DNA of 64,000 nt, taken from NCBI RefSeq assembly GCF_039905635.1, contig NZ_CP157000.1:2418001-2482000 (forward strand). Reading direction: 5' to 3'. The notes below the pieces were generated by a model. It was not told the DNA's origin, searched no databases, and saw only the letters and a list, made by a program, of their open reading frames with translations. A program made the translations under genes and the position numbers. Below are positions 53,485 through 63,319 of the stretch, piece after piece; within the stretch, counting starts at the first letter, position 1; each line of letters starts with the position of its first letter. This DNA is from Microbacterium sp. ProA8 (GTDB lineage: Bacteria > Actinomycetota > Actinomycetes > Actinomycetales > Microbacteriaceae).

Positions 53485-56400
53485 TCACCTCACGACGCCC
53501 AGCGAGTCGAGCATCCGCGTCGAATCGGCTCGCAGCCCGTCGTCCTGCGTCGCGTCGGCGAGTGCGAGGCCGAGCAGTGCCGGCTCGAATCCTCCGTACG
53601 TCCCGGTGGTGCGCGCCAGGCCCGCTCGAGCGGCAGACGCGGCCTGCTCGGCGCGCCCCTGGGCCAGCAGGGCGTGCGCGCGCACCCGGTGCAGACGGGC
53701 GAGTGCGTCGGGCGCCTTCGCCTGCGCAGGCGGGATGGCCTCGTCCAGCAGTGCGAGCGCTTCGGTGGTCCGCCCGTCAGCTGCCAGGGCGTCGGCGTGC
53801 GCGGCGTCCAGCAGCGCCACCTCCGTGGCGAGATCGAGACCGGCCAGCACCAGGCGGGCCTGCCGGAACGACGCCCACGCTCGATTCGGATCGCCCGTCG
53901 CGGCCTGCGCCCGAGCCTGCTCGCGCAGCGCCAGCCCCACCAGCTCCTCGTCGTCCGCGCGGCGTGCCAGCTGCAGCGACGCTGCCAGTACGGGCAGCGC
54001 CTCGCCGCATCGGCCCTGCGCGACCAGCACGTCCCCCCGGTTGTAGAGGGCGGTCGCCTCGTCGGCGTCGTCGCCGAGGCGGTGGAAGCGCGGGGCGACC
54101 TCGGCGAAGGCGTCGACCGCCTCGTCCCAGCGGCCCCCGTTGTACGCGTCGATCGCGAGGTTGTTGAGCGTCAGCGCCTGGCCGCTGAGATCGTCGAGCT
54201 CCTCATACAGGCCGAGCGCGATCTGCCCGTACGGGCGATCCTCGGCCATGGCGGACGCACCGTACGACAGGTGCAGCGCGTTGCAGGCGTTCGCGAGCAC
54301 CTCCTGGTCTCCCGAAGCCTCAGCGGACGCCACGGCGCGACGGCCCCACTGCACCGCCGCGTCGTCCCGGCCCTGCAGATGCAGGCAGAAGCCGTACCAG
54401 GTCGCGATCCGTGCTCTCACCGCATCCGCAGCGGTCCCGTCCACGTCGTCGAGCACACGCATCGCTCGGGTCAACTGCGCGAGGGCGGCGCGGTAGCGCC
54501 CCAGGCGCAGGGTGATCCGCGCCTCCTTGTGGAGCGTGTCGGCCGTGGCGACGGGGTCGGCGAGCATGTCGCGGCGGGCGCGCCGCAGCGCAGCCAGTGC
54601 TCCGGCCGCATCTCCGGACATGTCGAGACACTCGCCGAGCCAGACCGCCACGCTCGGTCGCTCGGCGGGGCTGTCCGCCAGGTGCGCGGCGCTGTCGAGA
54701 GCGCGCGCGAAGAAGGCCGCCGCCTGCGCGTGGGCGTACTTCGCTCGCGCCTCCTCGCCGGCCCGAAGGGACGCGGACCAGGCCTCGCCGTGAAGTCCGG
54801 CGGCGTGGAAGTGCAGGCTGAGCAGATCCGCGCCGGCGAAGCGGCCGGCGCGAGCCTGAAGGGCGACCGCGACGCGTTCATGCATGTTGCGACGCACGCG
54901 GTACGGGAGCCCGGCATAGGCGACGTCCCGCACCATCATGTGCCGGAACTCGAACTCGCCGTCGTCCGCGATGCGCACGAACTCGTGCAGCCGCGTGGCG
55001 ATGTCGTCGCCGGTGATCCGTGACCCATGCACGTCCGCCAGGATGCCGCCGTCGAAGCGGACGCCCAGCACGGCCGCGAGCCGCAGCAGGGTGCGGTCGG
55101 CGGCGCCGAGCCGGTCGATGTCGACGAGCAGCAGGGCCTCCACCGAACCAGGAAGGTCGTCGGTGGCGTCACCGGTCCGCACGCTCGTGGCGAGCGACGT
55201 GAGGAACAGCGGGTTTCCGTTGGCGCGCTCGGCCATCGCAGAGATCCTGTGACGACTCGGGCGTGAGACGCCCATCGCGGACTCGAGGAGTTCGAGCGCC
55301 GTCTCGGGCGGCACACCGTCGAGTGCGATCCGTCTGTCGTGCGGGCCCGTGAGGCGCGGCACGTAGCCCACCGTGGTCGCGCGCCGGATGACGATGACGC
55401 ACCAGGGATGACGCGGCACCTCGTCCTCGAAGCGATGCAGCAGCGCAGCCGACGCCTCGTCCATCAGATGGGCGTCCTCGATCACCACCATGACCGGTGC
55501 GGTGAGGCGAGCGGCCAGCAGCGCGATCGTGGTGTCTTCGATCCGACCGCGGCGGAAACGGGGGTCGAGGTCGTCGACCTCGCGTGTCGCGGGCATGTCG
55601 AGGCCGAGCGGTGCGCCGAGCAACGGCAGCCACGGCAGGAGATCCGGCGCGGCCTGCCGCACCACCTCGGCCAGCACGACCGCGGCAGTCGCGGGCTGCT
55701 CGTGCACACCGATGCCGAGAACCTGGCGCAGCAGCATCCCGAGCGCGGCGTACGGGGTGCCGCTGTCGTAATTGCTGACCGTGACGGCGACCCTGCGCAT
55801 GGGCGCCGGGATGCTGAGCTCCGCGACGAGCCGCGATTTGCCGATCCCGGGGTCGCCGACGATTTCGAGGACCGCTCCCCGGCCTGCGGATGCACCGGCC
55901 AGCGCAGCCGCCATCTCGGTGAGCTCCGCCTCGCGCCCGAGGAACGGGATCCTCACCTCTGCGGTCTCTCGCCGCTCCCCGCGGAGGATGGCGGCTTCGA
56001 CCGGCGCACGCTTGCCCTTCACCGTGAAGGGAGCCAGCGGCGCCGCGTCGAACACCGGACCGGCATCGGCCAGGACCCGGGTCGTGGCGACCACTTCTCC
56101 TGCTTCCGCGCGGCCGAGCAGACGCGCCGCGAGGTTCACGGCATCTCCCTTGACCGAGTAGGTGCGCCGTTGTGGCGGCCCGAAGTCCCCGGCGAAGACG
56201 TGACCCGCGTTCACCCCGACACGGACCGCGAGTGCGCCCCGGAAACCGGCGATCTCGTGGGCGGTACGCAGCATCCGTTCGGCATCGCGGCCCGCGCTGC
56301 GCGGCGCGCCCGCAGTGAGCATGATCTTGCCGCCGTCGACCGCGATGTCGGACTCGAAGAAGGTCGCACCGTGTTTGCGGCATGCCCGCTGCACGGCGAC

Positions 56401-57321
56401 GATCACCTCGTGGATCGCCTCGGTCGCGGCGGCCGCGCCGCCGCGCTCGCGCAGCAGCGCGTCCGTGCCGGCGAACTGGACGAATCCGACGGCGATCGGT
56501 CGATGCTCGGGTTCCGCTGCTCCCGACTCGATGTGCGCCCGGATGCCGGGCGGCAGGGTTCCTGCGACGCTCGCGATGCCGGCCGCCGCGGCGTCGGACC
56601 GGCGGCGTGCGGGTGGGGACCCGGGTTCGGCGTGAGGCTTGCCGGCGGCAGGTTGCGGGCGCGACCGCAGCAGCCGAGCGGTCGAGCCCGCGCCGTCGAG
56701 GTCGATCTGCGCTCCCAGCGCTCGGGACGGCAGCCGCGCGACCGTCGTCGTGCTGAGCAGGATCTGGCCGGCAGCGGCGGCTTGTTCCACCAGCGCGAGG
56801 TGGCTGACCTGCGGCCCGGCGACGATCAGCTCGCGGTGGCTGACGGGATCGCCGACCAGGAAGACGTCGAATCCGGCGGCGCCCCCAGCCGCGGGGTCGC
56901 CATCGGCGCTGTGGATGCCGATCGACATGCGCAGCGGCGCCGACGCCAGCATCCCGGCGCCGCGGGCGCGCACCAGGTCGCGCAGCGCCGCCCGCATCCC
57001 GTGTGCCGCCCGCGCCGCACAGCCGGCGTGGTCGTCGCCACGGAACAGGAGAAGCACCGCGTCACCGCCCCACTTCAGCAGGTCGGCACCGTCCTCGAAC
57101 GCCGGAGCCAGGACGGTCGCGAACGTCTCATCGAGTGTGTCGCTCAGCAGCTCGGCGCCGATCCGCCCCCGTCGCGCGAGTCGCTCCGTCAGCCGGGTGA
57201 AGCCGGAGATGTCGGCGAAGACCATCGTTCCCGGCACCCGTCGGTGGCGCTCCTCCGGGGCGGCACTCAGCCACTCCGCCACGAGGCGCGAGGCGAAGGG
57301 CTCCGCAGGTTCCTGTGTCAC
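53485..57321 (-). CDS. Soluble-adenylyl-cyclase-like protein: two cyclase domains, STAND NTPase, TPR-like helices
   Basis: 1278 aa, GTG start. Cyclase domain 1 (~30-215) has metal-binding Asp37 (VFADISGFTRLTER) and Asp87 with adenine-type Lys83 (LLKWGGDAVLLLF), but no NxxxR. Cyclase domain 2 (~275-445) has Gln282 in place of the first Asp (GFVQFAGTD) yet supplies KGDAVNLAAR: adenine-selecting Asp393, Asn396 and transition-state Arg400. Together they would give one composite ATP site, as in mammalian sAC. An NTPase follows (Walker A GDPGIGKSRL ~490; VVIEDAHLMDEAS) and ~450 residues of helical repeats. Predicted cytoplasmic adenylate cyclase controlled by ATP-dependent conformational change. 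Confidence 0.9.
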   Translation of the reverse strand: MTQEPAEPFASRLVAEWLSAAPEERHRRVPGTMVFADISGFTRLTERLARRGRIGAELLSDTLDETFATVLAPAFEDGADLLKWGGDAVLLLFRGDDHAGCAARAAHGMRAALRDLVRARGAGMLASAPLRMSIGIHSADGDPAAGGAAGFDVFLVGDPVSHRELIVAGPQVSHLALVEQAAAAGQILLSTTTVARLPSRALGAQIDLDGAGSTARLLRSRPQPAAGKPHAEPGSPPARRRSDAAAAGIASVAGTLPPGIRAHIESGAAEPEHRPIAVGFVQFAGTDALLRERGGAAAATEAIHEVIVAVQRACRKHGATFFESDIAVDGGKIMLTAGAPRSAGRDAERMLRTAHEIAGFRGALAVRVGVNAGHVFAGDFGPPQRRTYSVKGDAVNLAARLLGRAEAGEVVATTRVLADAGPVFDAAPLAPFTVKGKRAPVEAAILRGERRETAEVRIPFLGREAELTEMAAALAGASAGRGAVLEIVGDPGIGKSRLVAELSIPAPMRRVAVTVSNYDSGTPYAALGMLLRQVLGIGVHEQPATAAVVLAEVVRQAAPDLLPWLPLLGAPLGLDMPATREVDDLDPRFRRGRIEDTTIALLAARLTAPVMVVIEDAHLMDEASAALLHRFEDEVPRHPWCVIVIRRATTVGYVPRLTGPHDRRIALDGVPPETALELLESAMGVSRPSRHRISAMAERANGNPLFLTSLATSVRTGDATDDLPGSVEALLLVDIDRLGAADRTLLRLAAVLGVRFDGGILADVHGSRITGDDIATRLHEFVRIADDGEFEFRHMMVRDVAYAGLPYRVRRNMHERVAVALQARAGRFAGADLLSLHFHAAGLHGEAWSASLRAGEEARAKYAHAQAAAFFARALDSAAHLADSPAERPSVAVWLGECLDMSGDAAGALAALRRARRDMLADPVATADTLHKEARITLRLGRYRAALAQLTRAMRVLDDVDGTAADAVRARIATWYGFCLHLQGRDDAAVQWGRRAVASAEASGDQEVLANACNALHLSYGASAMAEDRPYGQIALGLYEELDDLSGQALTLNNLAIDAYNGGRWDEAVDAFAEVAPRFHRLGDDADEATALYNRGDVLVAQGRCGEALPVLAASLQLARRADDEELVGLALREQARAQAATGDPNRAWASFRQARLVLAGLDLATEVALLDAAHADALAADGRTTEALALLDEAIPPAQAKAPDALARLHRVRAHALLAQGRAEQAASAARAGLARTTGTYGGFEPALLGLALADATQDDGLRADSTRMLDSLGVVR

Positions 57322-57395
57322 GGCGTCCGCCGCCCTCTAGAATCTGCCCAGGAGTGCCGCAGCGTCGTCCTGGGGGGCGATGGGGAGGCGAACGA

Positions 57396-60245
57396 ATGCA
57401 CACCACCATGGGGCCGACGGTGCCTGTGCAGCGCCCGCCGCGCGTCTTCCTCGGCCGTGACGCCGAACTCGCCATGCTCGTCGCCGCGAGCGTCAGCGTC
57501 GCCGGCAGGTTCATCCTGGTGCACGGCGAAGGGGGAATCGGGAAGACCACGCTGCTCGCCGCGGCGCTCGAGCGGATACCGCCGGACCACACCGTGCTGC
57601 ACGCGTCGGCCGATGCGATGGACCGACGCCGCACCCACGGCCTGCTGCTGGACGCCTTCGCGCCGATGCTCGATGAGGACGGGCGGCGCACCGTCGCACG
57701 GCAGAACGAGCATGCGGTCGGCGAGCGACTGCTGTCGCTGATCGACATGGTCGCCACGGACGCGACCGTGCTCGTGCTCGAGGACCTGCAGTGGGCGGAT
57801 GCCGCATCGCTCCGGCTGCTGGCACGTCTGAGCCGCACGCTCGAGCAGCTGCCGCTGGTCATCCTCGGATCGATGCGCACACAGGCCCGTCACGAGACAC
57901 CGCCCGAACTCGATCATCTGCTGAGCGTACTCAGCGAGCGCGACCTGCTGGTGCCGATGGAGCTCGGCCCGCTCGACGGCGCGACCTGCATAGCGATCGC
58001 GGAGCGCCTGACCGGCGGGAGAATCGGCGGTGCGCTGGAGCGCTACGTCGGGGCGGCGGGCGGCAACCCCCTGTTCCTCACCGAGATGATCCGCGCGCTC
58101 CGGCGTGACGGGGCGTTCACGATCGGCGACGGGGGTGAGACGCTGCTGGACTCCCCGCTCGGCCCCTCGCCGTCGCTCGCGATGGTGATGATGCGCCACC
58201 TCAGCCACCTGAGCGTGCCGACACGGGAGCTGCTGACCTCGGCGGCGCTGCTCGGCACCCGCTTCTCGGTAGCCCACCTGCGGATCGTCGCCGACCAGCC
58301 GGTGACCACCCTCGTGCCGCTCCTGCGTGAGTCGTTCGCCGCGGGGTTCCTCGAGGAGATCGACCAGGATCTGGTCGGCTTCCGGCACGAGCTCATCCAG
58401 GAGGTGCTGCTGCACGATCTGCCCGCGGCGGTACGGGGCGGGCTTCGACGCGAGATCGCCCTGCTCCTGGACGCCGCGCAGGTCCCGCCCGAGATCGTGG
58501 CGGCACATCTGCTGCAGGCGCCGACCTCTCCCGAAGACCTGAGCTGGATGCTGCGTCTCGCTCAGAGCACCGCCGTGATCGCACCCGCCACCGCGACCGA
58601 GCTCTGGGGCCGCGTCGTCGAGGCGGTCGCGCCCGGCGACCCCCTGAGCGTGCGCGCCACCGCGGGCCTGGCGCGTGCGGCGCTGAGCGCGGGTCACGCG
58701 GCGCAATCGACCGCTCTCGCCGAGAGCGCGCTGAGCCACGAGGTCCCTGCGGATGTGCTGGCGGAACTCTCGGCGACCTACACCCATGCGCTGATGCAGC
58801 AGCACCGCAACATCGCCGCACGCGACGAGTCCGAGAAGTACGCCGTCGCCGACGTCCTGGAGCCTGCGGACCGAGCGGCCCATCTCGCCTTCGCAGGCTG
58901 GCCGCGCTTCATGCTCGGCGACCTCGCGGGGGCGGAACGGCTGGCGCGGGAGGGTGCCGCCATGGCTGCCGCGGCGGACAACCCCGGAGCCGAGGTGATG
59001 GCTCTCACGCTGCATGGGCAGATCGCCAATCTGCAGGGTGATCTCGACGACGCGATCACCCTGCTGACGTCGGCCACGCAGCGTGCCGACCGACACCTCC
59101 GTCTCGCGTCGATCGAGTCGTTCCCGCACGCGCTTCTGGCGCTGGCGCTGGCCGATGCGGGCCGCACCGCCGACGTGTTCGAGCTGCTTCAGCGCAGTGT
59201 GCAGGTGTCGGAGGAGTTCGGGTACCGCACCGGCGTGCTCGCCGCCCATGCATTCGGCGCACAGGTGCGCGGCCACATCAGCAGCCTCTCCGACATCTCT
59301 GCCGAGCTCGACGCCCATCGTTCGATGGTCGGGTCGATGGATGTGCGGATGGGCGGTCCCATCCTCGGGCTGCGGACCTGCGTGGTCGCGCGCCAGGACG
59401 GCCCCGACGCGGCGCGGGAGTGGGCGGCCGGGCTGGACCCGGTACCCGCCCGCGCAACCTGGGCCGGCCGAGGGCGCAGCTGGATCTGGCTCGGGCTGAG
59501 CCGCCTCACGTCGGATGGCCGCGACGACGCCGCGGCCCTCGACGTGCTGTGGAGCGGATGGCGAGAGCTGCACGAGGTGGACATGCTGATGGACTGCGCC
59601 GAGCTCGGGCTCGCGCTGGTCGACGTCGCTGCAACGATGGCGGAGTCCGATTCCCCGGAGCGGGCCGTCGCACGCGAGCGCGCGCTCGAAGTGGTCGACG
59701 TCCTGACGAACCTCGCCGACCGCAATCCGGCGGTCTCCCACCTGCGAGCCACTGCGCTGGCCGTGCGGGGGCGCGCGACGAAGAGCGCTGATCCACTCCT
59801 CGAGGCGACCCGGATGCTGGCGGGAAGCCCGCGGCGCCTCGATCATGCACGAATCGCGGAGCTCGCCGCCGGCGCGCTGCCCTCTCGGGGCGACGAGCGC
59901 CGGGTGCTGGCCGAGGCATCGCTGCGCTCGTACGCCGAGGTCGGGGCCGACTACGACGTGGTGCGCGCGCGAGCGTCGTTCCGGCGCGCGGGCATCCAGA
60001 TCCGCACACACCCGCGCACCCGGCCGACCTCCGGCTGGGACGCCCTCACCCGCACCGAGGAGCGGATCGCGGGGCACGTCGCCACGGGCGCCACCAATCC
60101 CGAGATCGCACAGGCGCTGAGCGTGTCGCGACGAACGGTCGAGACGCATGTGTCAAACGTCCTCGCCAAGCTCGGGCTCCGCTCGCGCACCGAGCTGGCG
60201 GTCCTCGTCTCGCGGCGTGCCGACGATCTGGGACAGCACGGCTAA
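57396..60245 (+). CDS. LuxR-family STAND (LAL-type) transcriptional regulator
   Basis: 949 aa from the ATG at 57396, with GGGAGG ~8 nt upstream. N-terminal NTPase with Walker A GEGGIGKTTLL (residues 44-54) and Walker B VLVLEDLQWADAAS (~130). A long helical sensor region follows, then a C-terminal LuxR HTH (LTRTEERIAGHVATGATNPE; RRTVETHVSNVLAKLGLRSR) at ~880-945. Divergent from the cyclase gene across 74 bp, and both start with a GR(E/D)AEL NTPase opening, which suggests joint regulation. A TAGAAT -10-like box is at 57338-57343. Target genes and inducer are unknown. Confidence 0.9.
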   Translation: MHTTMGPTVPVQRPPRVFLGRDAELAMLVAASVSVAGRFILVHGEGGIGKTTLLAAALERIPPDHTVLHASADAMDRRRTHGLLLDAFAPMLDEDGRRTVARQNEHAVGERLLSLIDMVATDATVLVLEDLQWADAASLRLLARLSRTLEQLPLVILGSMRTQARHETPPELDHLLSVLSERDLLVPMELGPLDGATCIAIAERLTGGRIGGALERYVGAAGGNPLFLTEMIRALRRDGAFTIGDGGETLLDSPLGPSPSLAMVMMRHLSHLSVPTRELLTSAALLGTRFSVAHLRIVADQPVTTLVPLLRESFAAGFLEEIDQDLVGFRHELIQEVLLHDLPAAVRGGLRREIALLLDAAQVPPEIVAAHLLQAPTSPEDLSWMLRLAQSTAVIAPATATELWGRVVEAVAPGDPLSVRATAGLARAALSAGHAAQSTALAESALSHEVPADVLAELSATYTHALMQQHRNIAARDESEKYAVADVLEPADRAAHLAFAGWPRFMLGDLAGAERLAREGAAMAAAADNPGAEVMALTLHGQIANLQGDLDDAITLLTSATQRADRHLRLASIESFPHALLALALADAGRTADVFELLQRSVQVSEEFGYRTGVLAAHAFGAQVRGHISSLSDISAELDAHRSMVGSMDVRMGGPILGLRTCVVARQDGPDAAREWAAGLDPVPARATWAGRGRSWIWLGLSRLTSDGRDDAAALDVLWSGWRELHEVDMLMDCAELGLALVDVAATMAESDSPERAVARERALEVVDVLTNLADRNPAVSHLRATALAVRGRATKSADPLLEATRMLAGSPRRLDHARIAELAAGALPSRGDERRVLAEASLRSYAEVGADYDVVRARASFRRAGIQIRTHPRTRPTSGWDALTRTEERIAGHVATGATNPEIAQALSVSRRTVETHVSNVLAKLGLRSRTELAVLVSRRADDLGQHG

Positions 60246-60341
60246 CAGGTCGATCCACCCGCAGAACGGCACGTCCACGCCGCCGTCGGCGACGTGCCCC
60301 GCCGGCGGATCGTCGCCGTCCACCCAGATCTCGATGCGCAC
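60153..60341 (-). CDS. Possible small protein overlapping the LuxR gene end
   Basis: A 62-residue frame from a GTG at 60341 (upstream ATG starts exist) to a stop overlapping the convergent LuxR gene by 93 nt. The first half reads like a folded small protein (VRIEIWVDGDDPPAGHVADG, PFCGWIDLLAVLSQIV) and resembles short actinobacterial proteins ending in GW-LL. The last third is forced by overlap with the LuxR HTH. There is no clear ribosome site. Could be a shadow ORF. Confidence 0.35.
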   Translation of the reverse strand: MRIEIWVDGDDPPAGHVADGGVDVPFCGWIDLLAVLSQIVGTPRDEDRQLGARAEPELGEDV

Positions 60342-60477
60342 ACGGCCAGCGTCACACTCCGGCGCACCCAGAAGATCCGTGAGCTCACCGATCTTCGCAG
60401 CCGACCGGGATGCACATGCCCGGCGCGAGCGAGGCGCGGGCCGGAGCATCCTGTCGAGGAAAGACTCGAGGAAAACG

Positions 60478-60501
60478 AAAAACCCCCGCTGAGCGGGGGT
60501 T
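60478..60501 (-). terminator. Intrinsic terminator after tRNA-Gln
   Basis: AACCCCCGCT (60481-60490) pairs with AGCGGGGGTT (60492-60501), and on the minus strand the stem is followed by TTTTT. A textbook Rho-independent terminator, 11 nt beyond the tRNA 3' end. Confidence 0.9.
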
Positions 60502-60511
60502 ATTTCGTTGG

Positions 60512-60583
60512 CTGGGGTACCTGGACTCGAACCAAGAACAAAGGTACCAGAAACCTCCGTGTTGCCAATTACACCATACCCCA
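60512..60583 (-). tRNA. tRNA-Gln (CTG)
   Basis: 72 nt, plus an encoded CCA at 60509-60511. Acceptor TGGGGTA pairs with TACCCCA. Anticodon stem GAGGT/ACCTT with loop TTCTGGT gives CTG, reading CAG. T loop TTCGAGT. Its own promoter and terminator flank it, downstream of gltX on the same strand. Confidence 0.95.
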
Positions 60584-60614
60584 AGGCTGTCAGCCGAAGC
60601 CGTGCCGAGGACCA

Positions 60615-60643
60615 AGTCTACGCGACTTCGGCGCCTCCTCCAA
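60615..60643 (-). promoter_or_regulatory. Promoter of tRNA-Gln
   Basis: On the minus strand TTGGAG (60643-60638), 17 bp, TAGACT (60620-60615), ~31 nt before the tRNA. The -35 is the same as in the tRNA-Glu promoter. Confidence 0.65.
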
Positions 60644-60690
60644 ACCGACACGGCCTGCCGCGCATCCCGGGCGAGTCACACGAAGCAGGC

Positions 60691-62223
60691 CTAACCGAGC
60701 CGGAACGCCACCAGCGCTTCGAGCCGCCGGATCGACTCCGACTTGCCCAGCAGCTCCATCGACTCGAACAGCGGCGGCGAGATGCGGCGGCCGCTCAGAG
60801 CGACACGCAGGGGGCCGTACGCGACGCGCGGCTTGAGCCCGAGCCCGCCGTCCTCGACGGGCGCGATCAGTGCGCCGGCGAGGGCGTCCTGCACCGCAGT
60901 GGCGGCGAACTCGGTGTCGGGCACTCCTTCGAGGGCACCGACCGAGGCGACGAGCACCTCGTTCGCGTTCGCGGGCAGCGACACCAGGGCGTCGTCCTGG
61001 TAGGCGACGACGTCGGTGAAGAGGAAGCCCAGCAGCGCGGGTGCGTCGCCGAGAAGCTGCATCCGCTCCTGCACGAGCGGGGCGGATGCCGCGAGCATCG
61101 CCTTCTGCGCAGGTGTCGGGTTCTCGTCGATCACGCCGGCGGCGGTGAGATACGGCACCAGGCGTTCGGCGAACTCCGCGGGCGCCAGCATCCGGATGTG
61201 GTCGCCGTTGATGGATTCGGCCTTCTTCTGGTCGAAGCGCGCAGGGTTGGGGTTCACATCGACGATGTCGAACGCGGCGACGAGCTCCTCGAGCGAGAAC
61301 ACGTCGCGGTCGGGAGCGATCGACCAGCCGAGCAGAGCGAGGTAGTTGAGCAGTCCCTCGTGGATGAAGCCCTTCTCGCGCTGGAGGAAGAGGTCGGCCT
61401 TCGGGTCGCGCTTTGAGAGCTTCTTGTTGCCCTCTTCGCCGAGCACGAGGGGCATGTGCGCGAACCGCGGGATGAACGTCGTCACACCCGCGTCGACGAG
61501 CGCCCGGTACAGCGCGAGCTGGCGCGCGGTCGACGGCATGAGGTCTTCACCGCGGATGACGTGGGTGATTCCCATGAGCGCGTCGTCGACCGGGTTCACG
61601 AACGGGTAGAGCGGCACTCCCCCGGCGCGCACCAGGACGAAGTCGGGGAACGACCCGGCGGGGAAGGTCACTTCGCCGCGGATGAGGTCGACGTAGGTCA
61701 GATCCTCGTCGGGGACGCGCAGGCGCCAGGCCGGCTCGCGGCCCTCGGCGCGGAACGCCGCCTTCTGCTCGGCGGTCAGGTCGCGGTCGAAGTTGTCGTA
61801 GCCGAGCTGCTTGGCACGGCCGTTGGCCTCGTTGCGCGCGTCGATCTCTTCGGCCGTCGAGTAGCTCTCGTACACCGCGCCCGCGGCGATGAGCCGGTCG
61901 AGCACCTCGCGATAGATGCCGTGACGCTCCGACTGCCGGTACGGCGCGTGCGGCCCGCCCACCTCGACGCCCTCATCCCAGTCGATCTCGAGCCACCGCA
62001 GCGCGTCGAGCAGCTGCAGGTAGCTCTCCTCGCTGTCGCGCGCGGCATCCGTGTCTTCGATGCGGAACACGAGCTTGCCGCCGTTGTGGCGCGCGTACGC
62101 CCAGTTGAACAGCACGGTGCGGACGAGTCCGACGTGCGGCAGCCCCGTCGGTGACGGGCAGAACCGGACGCGGACGTCGGCGCCGGTGGCGGTCGTGGTG
62201 CGGGGATCAGGCGAAGAAGGCAT
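60691..62223 (-). CDS. gltX: Glutamyl-tRNA synthetase
   Basis: 510 aa. Class I synthetase charging tRNA-Glu. The HIGH-type motif is in [20 protein letters not shown] and the KMSKS-type motif in [27 protein letters not shown] and [13 protein letters not shown] are also typical. ATG start after a short Thr/Ala lead. tRNA-Gln lies just downstream on the same strand. In most actinobacteria this enzyme also misacylates tRNA-Gln for GatCAB, which gives the neighbourhood meaning. Confidence 0.95.
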   Translation of the reverse strand: MPSSPDPRTTTATGADVRVRFCPSPTGLPHVGLVRTVLFNWAYARHNGGKLVFRIEDTDAARDSEESYLQLLDALRWLEIDWDEGVEVGGPHAPYRQSERHGIYREVLDRLIAAGAVYESYSTAEEIDARNEANGRAKQLGYDNFDRDLTAEQKAAFRAEGREPAWRLRVPDEDLTYVDLIRGEVTFPAGSFPDFVLVRAGGVPLYPFVNPVDDALMGITHVIRGEDLMPSTARQLALYRALVDAGVTTFIPRFAHMPLVLGEEGNKKLSKRDPKADLFLQREKGFIHEGLLNYLALLGWSIAPDRDVFSLEELVAAFDIVDVNPNPARFDQKKAESINGDHIRMLAPAEFAERLVPYLTAAGVIDENPTPAQKAMLAASAPLVQERMQLLGDAPALLGFLFTDVVAYQDDALVSLPANANEVLVASVGALEGVPDTEFAATAVQDALAGALIAPVEDGGLGLKPRVAYGPLRVALSGRRISPPLFESMELLGKSESIRRLEALVAFRLG

Positions 62224-62227
62224 CGCG

Positions 62228-63238
62228 TCAGAGTGTAGTTGGCGAAGCCGCGACGGTCTGCCGCGCCGGGTTGCGGGAGGCAGCCGCCTCGGGCCGGCCG
62301 CCGGACATGGCGATCAGGCGCGCGAGCGCCTCCAGCGTCGCCCGCACGGCGGGCACGCGCTCGGCCCCCCGCGCCGTGACGGTGTGGATTCGCCGCTGCT
62401 CGCCGGCCGGCAGCGGCACGACCGCGACCCCGGGCAGCTGCGGGAACGACTCGACCGCCATCCTCGGCAGGGTCGCCACGCCGATGCCCTGCGCGACCAG
62501 GCCCTCGACGGCCACGAAGTTGTCGGTCTCGAAGGCGATGCGCGGTGCGAAGCCGGCACGACCGCACAGCTCGAGCAGGTGACCGCGGCAGCGGGGGCAG
62601 CCGGCGATCCAGTCCTCGTCGGCGAGCACGCCGACGTCGAGCGCCTCGGCGGTCGCCGCGGGATGGCCGGTGGGCAGCACCGCGAGCAGCTCGTCGGCGC
62701 CGACGGTGTTCACCGAGAGCCCCCGGGCGCTGGATCCGTGCGGGTCGTCGCGGTCGCCCGGGTAGCTGAAGGTGAGGGCGATGTCCGTGCGGTCCTCACG
62801 GACCGCCTCGACCGCCTCCGGCGGCTCCGCCTCCACGTACGTGAGCGAGATCCCCGGATGCCGCTGCGCGAGGTCCGCCAGCAGGCGCGGGACGATCGTG
62901 GGCGACGCCGACGGAAAGGCCACCAGCCGGACGCGCGCGGCGCGCAGCCCTCGCAGCTCTGCGAGCTCGCCGGCCGCGGCATCCAGCGCCGTCGTCACAG
63001 CGGGGGCGTGCCGCGCGAGGATCCGCCCCGCATCGGTGAGGCGGACGCTCCGCCCCACCCGCTCGACGATGGCGACGCCGAGGCGCTGTTCCAGACGCTT
63101 GAGCTGCTGGCTGACCGCCGGCTGGCTGTAGCCCAGGGCGACCGCCGCCCCGGTGATCGAGCCGGCGTCCGCGACCGCCTTGACCACGCGCAGCTCGCGC
63201 GCGTCGAACCCCGGGTCGTCGTCGAACACGTCGCTCAC
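62228..63238 (-). CDS. LysR-family transcriptional regulator
   Basis: 336 aa from the GTG at 63238 (the frame is open further upstream). N-terminal wHTH ([38 protein letters not shown]) and a LysR substrate domain ([20 protein letters not shown] ... [12 protein letters not shown]). [13 protein letters not shown] carries three Cys that may sense redox or metal. Divergent from a class V aminotransferase gene, with a T-N11-A palindrome between them. The likely target is that gene. Confidence 0.87.
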   Translation of the reverse strand: MSDVFDDDPGFDARELRVVKAVADAGSITGAAVALGYSQPAVSQQLKRLEQRLGVAIVERVGRSVRLTDAGRILARHAPAVTTALDAAAGELAELRGLRAARVRLVAFPSASPTIVPRLLADLAQRHPGISLTYVEAEPPEAVEAVREDRTDIALTFSYPGDRDDPHGSSARGLSVNTVGADELLAVLPTGHPAATAEALDVGVLADEDWIAGCPRCRGHLLELCGRAGFAPRIAFETDNFVAVEGLVAQGIGVATLPRMAVESFPQLPGVAVVPLPAGEQRRIHTVTARGAERVPAVRATLEALARLIAMSGGRPEAAASRNPARQTVAASPTTL

Positions 63239-63247
63239 GCGCCAATC

Positions 63248-63262
63248 ATAAGCATTCGTTAT
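63248..63262. promoter_or_regulatory. LysR-type operator
   Basis: ATAAGCATTCGTTAT: ATAA and TTAT flank a 7-nt centre, giving T-N11-A (63249-63261). It lies 10 bp before the LysR start and 58 bp before the aminotransferase start, as expected for an autoregulated divergent LysR pair. Confidence 0.7.
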
Positions 63263-63319
63263 GTGCGGCATGGAACACCTGCCGTAGACGTGCGCAATAG
63301 CGACCTCCACGCTGGAGTC

